Shown here in pieces: positions 36,926 through 48,800 of a stretch of DNA of 64,000 nt. This DNA is from Anseranas semipalmata. Taxonomy: Eukaryota > Chordata > Aves > Anseriformes > Anseranatidae. Within the stretch, counting starts at the first letter, position 1; each line of letters opens with the position of its first letter. Where the stretch lies: positions 1,061,408-1,125,407 of the forward strand of contig VXAA01006076.1 in assembly GCA_013399115.1 (NCBI GenBank), written 5' to 3'. The notes below the pieces were generated by a model. It worked only from the letters and a program-made list of their open reading frames with translations. It did not search any database and was not told where the DNA came from. The position numbers and the translations under genes were made by a program.

Positions 36926-37639
36926 TTCAATGTGAGGAGGCAGACAAATCCTGGACGTGAAAGTACCTCAAAGTGAAAGAGGAAGGAAATGGAGAAGACA
37001 TGATTTTAACTTCATTGTGTGAGCTGCGTTCAAGGAAAAGATGGTTTAAGTCATCACAAGAATAGCTGAAAAAATGCTGAGAAATGAAGCATTTCAAGTC
37101 TAAAACCTTCAGCCTTCTCTGGACAGTGGTAGGAGGTGATATCAAGTCTATTGTTGCTGTCACCCACGCTTCCAGTCAAACCAAATAGGAGGCTTTTTTG
37201 CCTAGGTCTTGCTTACCACCCACACATTCATTCAGATTAGAGTGAGGACTTACAAGCAGCTGCTGCTGAATTGTATCATGCACAGACAAAATTTGGAGTG
37301 GACATTGTCACAACGCTAGAGGGGTGAAGGGCTGCCTAGGGCAGGAGGGAGGGCTGCACATCTATCCTGCAGGTCACTAGCATGGCCCACATCACGCCAG
37401 TTTAGGCGAGGAGAAAGGTGGGTGCGAGGCTGTCAATAATCCTGATGGCTGCTGAGATGAACCCACTACTGATTCATAATACTAACCATCCCCTGCTCTC
37501 CAATTCACTTTTTTAAATATAAGATTCAGAGACAGAAGGCATACGAGATCCCATTTCTAACCCTGGACTGTTTGGGGGATATCCTCTGCCACCTCTTTCT
37601 CCATTTGCCTAGTATAAATGTCTCAGGAGCTTCCTGTAT

Positions 37640-38000
37640 CTGCTTAGGAGCACTTCCTTGTGTTCAGAATCAATTTTCTCCTCCTTTAGCTCAGCCTATG
37701 ATTTCTATCACCCAATCTCCTTAGCTCCTTTGGTGTGTCCTTTAGATACAGGTAAGCACTGAATATACCAAGGTCTTTCAATCTTTCCCTGCAATAGGAT
37801 CGTTCTTCCATTGTTAGTACTGTTAATACTCTATGAGTTCCACTGAGCTTTTAAATCTTTTTGGTATTAAGGTGTTCAGAAACAGGCACATCGCACACAG
37901 GTGTGGTCACGGAAAACGGCAGGGGTTACTGCCAGTCTTCATAAATTTTATGGTGTAACATTCCTTTATACACAGCCAGTAGCTTTATACAGCTAATAGC
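37640..38000 (-). mobile_element. Ancient CR1 LINE relic, reverse orientation
   Basis: Plus-strand landmarks are the reverse complement of the ORF2 C-terminal region. GGTCTTTCAATCTTTCCCTG lies at about 37,771, and a TTTTTGGTATTAAGGTGTTCAGAAACAGG-type stretch near 37,858-37,890 corresponds to the reverse of the CVQFWAP...RDIE part. A CACAGGTGTGGTCAC stretch follows. The match is partial and diverged. It may belong to the same insertion as the weak piece at 38,440-38,620. Confidence 0.5.
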
Positions 38001-38439
38001 TTTCCTTCTTATTAACAAACATTTAAGAAGAACACATCGTGCAACATATCACGCTATTACAGCCTCTCTTGAACTACTGGTCTGCTTTACTGCTCTAAAA
38101 CATTAAAAATAAAATGCCAGGCCCCAGCAAACATGAACTATTAGATTCACAAAATTTATTTATTTTTAATGATAATAAACACTGGGTTCATTTTGATTCT
38201 CTAAACTAGTGATAGATTTAGATCATATTTTTAAAGCATCTTCAAGAACTGAAACTTCAAGTAAAATATTAAGTACTGAGAGACTTTGGCCAAAAGTCAC
38301 AAGACATGGAACACTTGTTCTCACATCTTGAATGCCCCCACACCAACTAGGTCTGGTTTGGATTATTTATATCCAACTATAATAGCACAGACTTTCCAAT
38401 TTGAATTTCTTTAACTTTTAATCTAAGTTCTTATGCTTT

Positions 38440-38620
38440 TGAGTAGTACTCCTTCAGCATTTTAAACATCCATGAATTTAGTCAATACACTGCCAATTTC
38501 CTTTTCTGAATCATTAGTGAATTTAAGAGAAACTAATTCTCATCCATGTGGCACCCTGATACATATCCTGTCACAGTGCAGCTTGGTTTACAATTATATG
38601 TTTGCCCAGGGTAGGGAGGG
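38440..38620 (-). mobile_element. Possible CR1 RT-domain remnant, reverse orientation
   Basis: A stretch around 38,505-38,560 (TCATTAGTGAATTTAAGAG, later CATCCATGTGGCACCCTGAT) resembles the reverse complement of the conserved CR1 region that encodes GVPQGSVLGP...INDL. It lies on the expected 5' side of the 37,640-38,000 relic in the same orientation, about 140 bp further away than in intact elements. Similarity is weak and the call depends largely on this context. Confidence 0.35.
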
Positions 38621-39302
38621 AGGACCTGAGTTTTTTTGGTTATTGCTTTTTCAGTTCAATATAATTAGGCAACACTATTGAGACAAATCAAATGTTTTCC
38701 AGTAACAAAGTAGCATGCATTATCTACCTTGAGTGACAGCACTAAATACAATGTCATATTAACACTGCTTTACTTACATTTCTGATCCAAAGGAAACTGC
38801 ATTAAGCATAAAACTAAAGAAAAGGCTACAAGCCAAGTTATTTTCCATCTGAAGAATTACTTTATCTATCTACACACTATTAATCAACATTAAGTCTCAC
38901 TTTAAGTCCATTATAAAAAGACACTGCTTGTGCTTCGGATGTACCAGAGAAACCAGTTGGCAGATGAGGGCAGGTTACTGGAAGATGGGACTCATGTAGA
39001 CACGCGTTTTCTGGAAGCACGTGAAGCATCTGCAGCCTGTCCACAAACACCACGCCATGCACTTTGCATAGCACGTGATGTGGCAGCAGGACAGTGGTTG
39101 AGCAGTGCATTTTACTTTCCTTCCCACTGCTCCCCTTGCTTTCTGCCTCCCTCCGTCGGGCAGCTCTGTCCTCTGCCACCAGAAGACCTTGCCCTGATTC
39201 TGCTCTTTACTTGCTGAGAGACTCCGAAGGGACACATGTATCCCTACACACTGTTAGCATTTCCTTCGTAAAAATGTGGCACCTTACATTTCATCTAAAG
39301 CA

Positions 39303-39650
39303 CAACAGATATTACTGCCGCTGGGTCAGACCAAAGGTCCGTGTAGCCCAATATCCTGTTTTAGACAGTGACTAGCAGCAAATACTTAGAGGGTGCGTAA
39401 GAATGGTGCAAGCATACCATAAGGCTTCCCCCCTACCAGCTTCCAGCAAGCTGTGGCTTAAGACTTCCTGTGCCAGAGATTGTATCTTTGTGTTTAATTG
39501 CCCTCGATGAACTTCTCTTCCATGAATTTGTTTAATTGCTTTTTGAACCTATCTTGACTTCTGGCATCCACAACATCCTGTGGCAATGAATTCCAGTTTA
39601 ATTATGTCTTGCATGAAAAAATACTTCCCTTTTGTGTAGGAAATTACTTC
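39303..39650 (-). mobile_element. Ancient CR1 LINE 3' end, reverse orientation
   Basis: The left end shows the reverse complement of the old CR1 3' terminus (CTGGGTCAGACCAAAGGTCC, then TAGCCCAATATCCTG). The UTR follows (GCTTCCAGCAAGCTGTGG), then the ORF2 C-terminus in reverse (TCCATGAATTTGTTTAATTG, ACAACATCCTGTGGCAATGA, AAAATACTTCCCTTTTGTG). The order and spacing match the well-known CR1 3' end found widely in turtles, crocodilians and birds. An A-rich AAAACAAAAC tract follows to the right, though it is not part of the element. Confidence 0.85.
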
Positions 39651-41480
39651 CTTAAAAAACAAAACAAAACAAAAGACCCTACCACTAAGTAAGGCTACCA
39701 CTTTTGGTAAAACATAGCAGGGGCTTGAAATCACTGCATTCAGTTGTCCTCTCCAGCTCTCTGTAGAAGGTTACTGCCTGAGTTTTAGACAAAGCTGCTG
39801 GTGAAAAAAGTGAAATGCTACCTGGTGGTGGTAGAGCCCTTATATGAGCTGGGAACTTGCAGCAGCCAATGAAAAATAAATGGGCTGCCTACATTCCTGT
39901 CTGTTGTATGCAGTTGCAAAAATCCAAGATTTGTTCCCTGCTAGATGGCAAGAAAAGGTCTACATTACTGGTGTTATATATACACTTGTGTAACTTAGGT
40001 GCTGCAACTCAGTGCAAATGATCATGAAGAACATTGTTCTTTGCTTTGCTTGTACTACTACCCACTGTTGTGATCACCCACTATTAATTACCACTGTTTT
40101 CAGGCCCACAAGAAATAAACTGAAGTATAGAGAAAGAAAGAATGTAGAGACATTACTATATGAAACTTCTCCCTACTTACCCCTCCTTTCCCAATAACTC
40201 AAACAGCAGTCTTTTTATACATTGGGTTTGCCTTTTTCTAATAAAAGGCAAGTTTGGTAAAACTATACCTTCTTTTCAAAAGTGAAGTCCAAGGAAGTTA
40301 TCAGGGCTGAGAATCATCTCTGTAACAAACCAAAGCGATGATGGTCTTTGCAGTAGCGAGAGGAGACATGGTCATCAGCAGTTCCTCCTTTCTGCTAGGT
40401 AGAGCATTAAAAGGGTTGACTGATTCCCTGTCATCTATCTTCCTAATCTGCAACAGTGCCTGCACCAGGAACCAGTCCACCCAACACTATAAATAGGTCC
40501 TTACTTAACTCAGCTGAACATTATTTCACTTAACCCAAGCACAAGTGGCTACCCTGTAAGGTTAAACACAAATTGCTGGACTCTTGCAGGGGCACCTCTC
40601 ATAGCTCTTGTGCCATACATGCTACTGTTCCAAAATCATTTCCCTATAACCTGTGGGAGAATGTTAATTTTCTGTAGACACAAGATGAATATGGAGAGGT
40701 GCTGGAGGGCTTTGAGCACTCAAGCGCTTTAGCCTCTACATTTACTGCCAAGTCAGAGGGTTAGCAGCCTAAATGAATGCAATGCTTCCACCATAGCTGA
40801 GCCTTTTTCCAAATGCCCTCCTCACAAGCAGCCTCCGCATTTCAGTTCCTTTTGTTAACACGCATTGCCAACCTGCCGCAAGAGCGAGACGTGGGGCCAG
40901 CTTCTGCTTGGATGGGTGACAGTAACCCGATAGCCGGAACAAGAACAAAACTCAGCCTCCAGTTCTCGGGAACCCAGGCCCTTCCCCTCCATCAGCTGGA
41001 CACAGAAGTTTCCCCCAAACCCATTTTATTTATAAGTGTGGCTGTGTTCTCTATTCCTGGCAACTGGTGCTCACGACCGGTGGCCTGGGACAGGCTGGAG
41101 CGGAGCTCCGGGTCACCTTGCAAGTGGTAGCAGCAGCTGCCTCTTGGATCAAGCACTCGTTAACCAGCAGCTCGGGACCGCTCTAAATTAAGGCCTCTGC
41201 TCCAGTCCCACAGCAGGGAGGGACAAAACACCACAGCCACTGCTGCCGAATCCCTACTGGCATCCAGCCGGACTCGCTGACGTGTCCCCTCTGCCCGCTC
41301 CTTGTCAGGACAAGTCACCCGAGCCTAGCTTCCCTGTGGCAGTGCCCAGACCATGCTTGGCTCCAGCTGCCACGATTTCACACAAAACTGTGATGCAGGG
41401 AATCAAACCCTCGGTGGGCCGCCGTCTCTTTTCTGTGGTGGTGGTGGCACTCGACTTCTTTCTTGGATGGCATCCATGCC
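39651..41480. other. Intronic sequence, possible 5S-like SINE trace
   Basis: Mostly featureless. A short stretch at 40,890-40,935 (GGGGCCAGCTTCTGCTTGG then ATGGGTGAC) loosely resembles the internal promoter end of 5S rRNA, as found in 5S-derived SINEs. It is too short to call as a gene or element. Confidence 0.5.
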
Positions 41481-41489
41481 TCTAAAATA

Positions 41490-42050
41490 CCTGTGGGCCG
41501 GGTGCCGGGGGTGCTGTGGGCCCGACCTCTGCGGTTTGAGCGAGGAGGCCGCGTCCAGGGCTGGCACGCACGTACCCCGGAGGAGCAGCAGGGGAGGGGG
41601 GGAATGTGAAGTGTTGGGCCCCAGCTGTGAACTCCTCTTGGTTTTGTTTTAGGGTAATTAATGTTCCCTTGAATAGCGCCAGGCCCTGGGCTCCCATTTC
41701 TGTAGCTTTCAATGCTATCAGCCGGGCGGGGAGGGGGGGGCTTCCTGCCCCCCCNGGAGCCCTCCCGCAGCCCCTCGCCCCGCCAGGACCAGAGCCCTCT
41801 GAGGGCCGCCCGGCCCTGCATGCTTATTGCCGCTGCTGCCCGCCAGACAGCAGCGCACCGTCCCCCGGTCCCACCGCCTCTCTTTCTTCTCCTCTCTCCC
41901 CGCGCGCCTGAATTGGACGCATTCCCCCTGCGCTCCCAGACGTCTCCATCCCCGCGTCCCTTGACAGAGCAATCATTTATCAAGTTGTTTCACGCGTTGT
42001 CGGGGAGGGGGGCCCCGGGGGACGGGGGTTTGTTTCGTCCCTTTGTTGAA
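41490..42050. promoter_or_regulatory. CpG island-like block containing a single ambiguous base
   Basis: GC-rich sequence with frequent CpG and runs of G or C (for example GGCCGCGTCCAGGGC, CCCCGCGCGCC, TTTCACGCGTTGTCGGGG). It is the longest such block in the window and contains the only ambiguity code, an n at 41,755 beside a C homopolymer. AT-richer, possibly conserved sequence is embedded at 41,650-41,720 and 41,945-41,995. It could be a promoter or enhancer within the long CECR2 intron. Open frames up to 201 codons cross it on both strands, none recognisable. Confidence 0.4.
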
Positions 42051-42639
42051 GCTCCACAGGACCGTCCAGCTTAGTCTCCAGCCAACTGCTGAGAGTTGCC
42101 GGAGTCCAGGAGCAAATGTTAAAGGGGCTGCCTTTCATCTGCGTGCTGATCCTGCTGCCTTTTCATTTTATTCTTCCAGCTTCTGGGATGTTACTTGCTT
42201 GCACGCCCCCACGCCCGCCCTGCTATCATTCTGCATGCATGTTTTCGAGGGAGCAGGAGTTTATTTTCCGTGTGCTTGCCTCTTCGCCCCCCTCCCAGCC
42301 CCGCAGTCTCTCCTGTCACCAGCCCACTCAGGCTCGGGGAGTTAGATTTACCACTGGCCCTTTTCTCATCCCTGAATATAAGCCCTCATCATAAGCCAAA
42401 TTTGGTTAAAGGCAAGTCCTGGTGCAGCTCATCTCTTCCTTGCGTGCGCTTTGGAATACTGCATGCTTTTATCCCCTCTCTCTCCGTGTGCCTGAGAGAT
42501 GAGCAACTTTCTAGAGTGTATCATCAAAACACAGTGTTTTTTTTTTAAAAGGAAAAAAGAAGAGACTTTTGGCAAAAGAACTAAGTAACGCTACTAAAGG
42601 AAAAAAAAAGAAATGATGCTTCGAGCATTCTTGTGCTGT

Positions 42640-42840
42640 AAACGCTCTTGTGTTTTACACATGTAGGACTGGAAGGCAGATGATCTGGTTCGTATTGCCA
42701 ACCGCCCAAGGTCACACAGGAAGTCTGTGGCGGGTCACGTAACCCCTCGGCACGGCACCACACCTCACCTGCCAAAAGGGAGCCCTGCCCGGCTCCCAAA
42801 CCCTGCCTGCACTCATTAACCAGCCGCCAACACCCGCAGC
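42640..42840 (-). mobile_element. MIR/CORE-SINE-like fragment, reverse orientation
   Basis: The segment CGCCCAAGGTCACACAGGAA with GTCTGTGGC around 42,707-42,732 matches the reverse complement of the MIR CORE closely. The flanking parts match only loosely, so both boundaries are approximate. A chance 202-codon minus-strand open frame (42,581-43,189) runs through this relic and is not treated as a gene. Confidence 0.5.
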
Positions 42841-42844
42841 ATTC

Positions 42845-45800
42845 CTGGGAGGAAGGAAACATGGAAAGGCAGAAGTGCATTAAAGCAGGGACATCTACCT
42901 GTACCCTGAAACAGAGTTCTTCATTACCTGCCTGGGAACAGCTGAATAAGGAGAGGGTCGCCCAAGAAGCTGTGAATCCAAACAAACCATTCCCGTCCTT
43001 ATACCAAAATGCATATGAAGTACTTGCAAACCTTATGGTTGCATTTATTTTTGGACAACTGCAGCTGTTAGTTATGGTTTGTTTTCTAGCAAACTGCCAA
43101 GATTGCCCTCCATGCTCAAGCATGAGTATTTCCCAGCTATAGGTTGCTGTAGTCCTTAATTTAAAGGCTGGACTAAACTTCAAGGCCAAAAAAAAAGTCT
43201 GACTTCCTTAGCAGCTAAGTAGCCATTGTAAATTCCACACATTTCACAGAAGAGAGGGCAGGAGCTGCCCAAGATCTGATGTATTCCTCTCACCACCTTG
43301 CCTCCATAACTCTTTCTTGTGGAGGAGAGCTGGATTCATTTGCTTCCCAAGTCAATCAACAGAGTTCATGAGTCAGCCAAGGGAATGCTGAAAAGCAAGA
43401 GGGTATGCTCCTGCCCCCAGGAACTGATTACGCTGCCTCTTAATTGTTCCCAGATTCTATTATTCCAAGGAGACAGAGCAGCTCCAGCACCAGCCAGCTT
43501 GTTGAGAACATCCACTCCATACAGTCTACCTCATCAGACATACAGAAATTTGCATTTTTCCAAACCACAGACCTGTTGAGACTACAATGGTTATTAAAAA
43601 GTTAGGTCTGAGGTATGCCCATCAGAAAAAACATCTGTCTTCTGAATCAGAGCCACATATTCTATAATTTTGAGGTTTTTGGTAATCACATGATTAGAAA
43701 GCAGGACTGTTCAAATCTATAATCAGTACGATATTCTGCGTATCACTGATCTGACAATTCCCTCTATTCTCATTCTCTACCAGTGCCAGTAGCCTTAATG
43801 ATTATTTTTCCCCTGTTCCCTCCCTTCCTCACCTAAATGAGCACACCCAAAAGCTGCATTTCACTCTCAACTCATTGTTAACTGCAGTATTTTTTGTTTT
43901 TACATTGCCATACGGCCTCACATATTACTATTTCTTTCACATCATCCGTGCAGATTGTTGGCCCTCCATTGCAGTTCAGGTGACAGCGTGTGAAGTAAAT
44001 GCTACATTTAGGACTGTAAAAACAACCTGAGGTCTGTCCCATTATTTATACCCTTCATAAAAGCTATTAAATGAGTAATCGCGTACTTCTCCATTACACT
44101 TCATTCAGTACATGGGAGAGTGACACTATGAAGGAGAGACAGCTGTTCAATATTGATTTTTATCCTTCTCATTCTTTATGTATCCCTATGTCTAATTTGC
44201 TACACAGCTTCCAAGCCCTGCCACCAAATAAGCTATTAATCGCTTCATAGACCTTTTCCTGTGGTGGTCCTCCACATACTATCTCAATCAAATGAGCATG
44301 AACTCTTTTCTCAACCTATTTACAAGTTAATGATTTTTAACCTGATTTGACAGATGAGAAATCAAAAAAAATAATGACCGATGCTTGCAAAATTCACCAC
44401 TCAATTTAAGCATCCATTGGCTGCACTCAATTTGAGATTGATCCCCCCTCCTTCAACCCCAAAGAGTCCCACGAACCCCATGCTTGGGGGTTTTATGGCA
44501 GCATTTAGAACAGCACAGACTTTAAACTGTTAGTCTTCCCAGGACTGTGAGAGCATGTCTAGGCAGCAACATACCCCAGCGGCAGGGAAAGCAAGGAATA
44601 GAAAGGCACCTTGACCAAAGCTGCTTGGAGAACCTGTGCCATGGGCAGGCTCTTTCCTGTGGCATCTGGCTATCATTAGCAACTTCAGCAGCAAGATCTC
44701 GGTGCTTTCTAAAGATACAGCATAGTTAATATAGCTTCAGAGGGTTTAGTACAGAACCAGAAATACCACCGAGCACTACCTAGCATAAACTCACTCTGCC
44801 ACTTCAAAGTAACAGGTCTCACCAGTTCAGCTTTGTACTGGTAGGTACCCACCGCCGTTCTTCAGCAGGCATTATTGCTGGCTAATTCAGCAAATGAAAG
44901 CCATGCCCTGTGCAGAGGGAACCACAACCCCAAGCTTCTGCAGCACAACTGGGGGTGAAGAGTCTTTGCCCTCTGTGCTTCAGCTGATGCAGCAACTTGT
45001 AGGGCACACCTGTGATGCTGCCTGGGACCCCTTGCCAGTCTCCCCAGGCATTCCCTATTCTCCCAGCTCTCACAAGAGCTTGTAAACAGCTGTGTTACCA
45101 CAGCTGGGGTGGAAGCACGCATCCAGAGCTGCTTCAGAGGAGAGCACTGCCACTAAATACATGTAGCGGGAATACTCCTTCAAGAGCGTGAAGCAGGGCA
45201 AATGAAGGTTTCTTGCGAGAAACTGAGCGCAAAGATGCCCAGAGTCAGAAGTCAGTCTGGGTCCCTGCAACAGAGATGAGTGCTGAGACTGAACATCAGT
45301 ATGCTTCTGTCAGCAAAACCATCCCTTATTCCTTTATGCCTCTTCCATTCCTTTGAGGGCTTCACTGTAAGACAGACCATCAAAAACATTCCAGTTTTAA
45401 AAAAAAAAAAAAAAGAAAACCAGGAATTTAGCTTCTGAAACCTGGATCATTCCCCCCTTCATAAGCATAGCCCCACAAAATAAAACTGGTGGACAAACAG
45501 GGGCTGTAATCTCATAGGTAAAGAACAAGAGTAAGAGAGGGGAGAGCCAAGGACCTCAAGGCTGCTTTGCCACTGGAGAGAGCGCCGTGGCGCTACACGT
45601 GCACTTAACCAAAATACAGCCCTTTCTCTTCCTGTAGCAGCCCCAGTCTCTCATTTCCTGCCCACCTTCAAACTTCTTCAGTAAATGAGGTGAGAACCAT
45701 ATAGCTAACAGCTTCATTCAGTGCTCAGCCTTGATTTATACTCTCGGCACCATCTGTCCTACAAAGTGAGCACTGCCATTCTCCCATGGAAAAAGCATGT

Positions 45801-48800
45801 GACCCTGTAATTAAAAACAATCATCATCTGCAGGTACAAGGCGATGGATTAAAGGTTGCACAGACAACTGTAAATCTATAGTTTCCTGTCAAGTAATTGA
45901 ATTTGTAATCATTTAGCATCAGTTTCAACACAGAAAACAATAATGCACAATAAAACCCTCGCTATCATGTCACAGCAGTGTTTTGAAACAGACACTTTCT
46001 CTACCACTGCTACCACTTGAGCTCAAGTACAAATTACATTAGCAGGCAAGCAGAGAATATTGCTCTTTGAAGCACTCACTACAGGACACAAACACTGAAA
46101 AGCACGCAGGAACAGCCCCATTTTATGGGCAACCTACCCAAAGGCAAGTAGTTAAGAGATTCCCCCCCCAGAGCTAACAGTTAGTTTGGTACGTTATAGT
46201 TAGCAGTTGGATTTTCATGGTTTCAGTATTGCTTGCACCTGCCCTGTTAGAAGTTCTGGATTCTGTTTCTAGCTGGTCACATTTTCTACACTTACAACAG
46301 CAGTAAAGGAGAAGCATTATGGATATTTATTAGGCATGCTGATATTTTCATTTTTAAAACAGTCAAAAAGCGAGGTTTAAGTTGGGTGTCTTGCCTGAGC
46401 TGGTGCACTCAGTTCCTCTCCATCATCCACACAGAAACACCTTCAGAGTGATTCATTCCAGACTAAAATAGACTGCTCTCATCTCTCAAAGATCAATTTC
46501 TCTCCACTGACAATGACGAAACCCTGCACGATCAGTCTGACATGACAGTCCACTTTCAACACTAAGTTATTCTTGCCCCTTTTCTCATCCCCACCACTTA
46601 TTCCAAATCCCACACCATGCTATGGCTGGCACAACTGTTTGCTGGGCCACCTATAAGCCAGCTCATAAAACTAATCCAGGTGAAAAATAACTGGGAGGAA
46701 GGGGAGTTGAGTGGATTTTTTTTTTTTTTAAATCCACCAGCCAGATCAGCTCCCTGGCCTATCTGAGTGTGGCCTCACAAACATTTGTACACACCTGAGG
46801 AGTGCCACTAAGGATGCAGGGACTAAAACCAACAACCAGAACTCTTGTGCTATCTGCTCTCAATTAAAAAAACAAACAAACAAAAAACCACCTTCCTGTC
46901 TGGTCTAAGATGTTTCTAGCAAGGCAACAGCTGCTATTTCATGTGCTCCTTACCCACAGGTCCCATTTCAAATGCTTGCATGATGACTCCTAAAGTGAGG
47001 TATCAATGCACAGGCAACAACCATCCCTCAAAGACAAGCTATTCCCTACAGAATGAGAAAAAGAACTGGCAGTTTCCAACTACCCCTCCTTATTAACAGT
47101 CCTAGTCTGTTTCAAGAAACAACAAGTTTCAAGAAAACACCAACCAAAGGTGTACCACCACCTCAGAACTGAACACCCTTGTTTCCCAGCTCCTCTCCAG
47201 CCCAACCTGAACTTTAGCATTGTTTAGCTAGCATTAGACTATGCATTGTTAAATGTTCTTTTAAGACAATTCTTGTGACAATTCTGCTCTCTTTTTTGGG
47301 GAGGTGGGAAAAGGGAAAAGAATAGAGAAAAGCATTATGCATCCTCCAGATCACGGTTAACCTGATCTACTGTTGGCAACAGTCTTGATCCAAGAAGAAG
47401 ACCGGACTAGCGACTTCCAGAGACCCCTCCCATGTATTTTTCTGATTCTACATTGGGGTTCCCTTATCAGTCTTTACCAAAGTTAAGTCTTGACTGGCTT
47501 TCCAGTCATAATGCTCTTCACAGATCATTTACACCTTCAAATTCTCAGTCTCCATTTAGTATCACCCCCTCTTTGTTCATCTGCCTTCTTTCCCTGTGTT
47601 CTCCATGCTCCGTGTATGACATAACACAAAACCAGCTGCACACCATGAAGGGTTAAGGCCAAGCAACAAGCAAAGCCATTACATGCAGGGTAGGACACCA
47701 CTGAGAATACTACTCTCCATCATGACCAAAGGAGCGTGATGAACAAACATTTGGGGCTGGATGCATGTGTCTATATGAATGCTAGGAGGTCCAGACAAAG
47801 GTATGGCTCAGTAATGTCCATCACACCTTGGATGGAGGAAAGAGGCACGAATGTCCCCAGGCTAAAACAGACCCAGGCTGCAGCATATGATACTTCTCAT
47901 CCTGCTTGTTCTTGTGTCTGGAAAGCAGGGGAAAAAAAAACATCTGGGAAGTCAGGGTAGTCCCAGCTCTGTCTGATAGAAAGGCCAGCAGGGGACAGGA
48001 TTCCTCCTCTTCAGCGGCAGAAGAGCAAGCTACTCTTCTGGAGACACAGGTCAGGCCTGTACACCCTTCCTGCATGGAGACTCTCGCTTGCCCTCCCTCT
48101 GGGCAGGAGTCCCAGACTACAAATAAGAGGTTTTATTTGGCAGCTGGGTATTTCTCCTACAGGAGGGCTCTGCCCTAGATAATGTCAAGCATCTGTCCAT
48201 TAGCCAGGAAACGTCACAGAAGGAAACATCACACTAGTGCATTTGCTCCTCTGCTTCTAAGGAAGCCAGGAACATCCCCACGCAGTTCAGCATCCCCTGG
48301 CCATCCTGTGCTCCTCACCCTGCCCTTGGAAAGCCAGCAGGCTAGGCAGGCCAGGGCTCACATGCGAAGTGATGACCCTTGTGCAACACACCCAGCCAGC
48401 TCCTTAACATTCAGGTTCATCCTGCTGGCTCTAATGCGTGCAGCGCTGCTAATTTTTTGGGGGGGTGATAGCGGGGAGACACACTCAAAAGAGAAAATGT
48501 GGAACTCGCAGAGCCCCTGCCATTTGTTTAGCTCAGGCACAGCTTCCAAGCACTGCTGCAATTGTCTAGAAATCAAACAAGTGGTTGATAGCACCAATTA
48601 ACACCTTCCAGCAGAACAATACCTCCATCTCATCTCTCCCCATTCTCTCAGGAGCTTAGCATATTGGCACCCTGAATGACTTCTCCCCCAGACAGCAGAC
48701 AAACAGTAATATGGAGGGAAGCAAGGAATGAAGGTGTACACGGTGCCCTACCATGAGGAGAGGCAGCACATAGTATTAACAGTTACCTTATATTGGAATA

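Noticed and set aside
41378..41983. 201-codon open frame on the minus strand
   Set aside because: Crosses a CpG-rich block and the ambiguous base. Low-complexity Gly/Arg/Pro-rich product typical of GC-rich non-coding DNA.
42581..43189. 202-codon open frame on the minus strand
   Set aside because: It is the longest frame in the window but runs through a MIR-like relic, shows no recognisable domain and lacks coding-like composition. Probably random.
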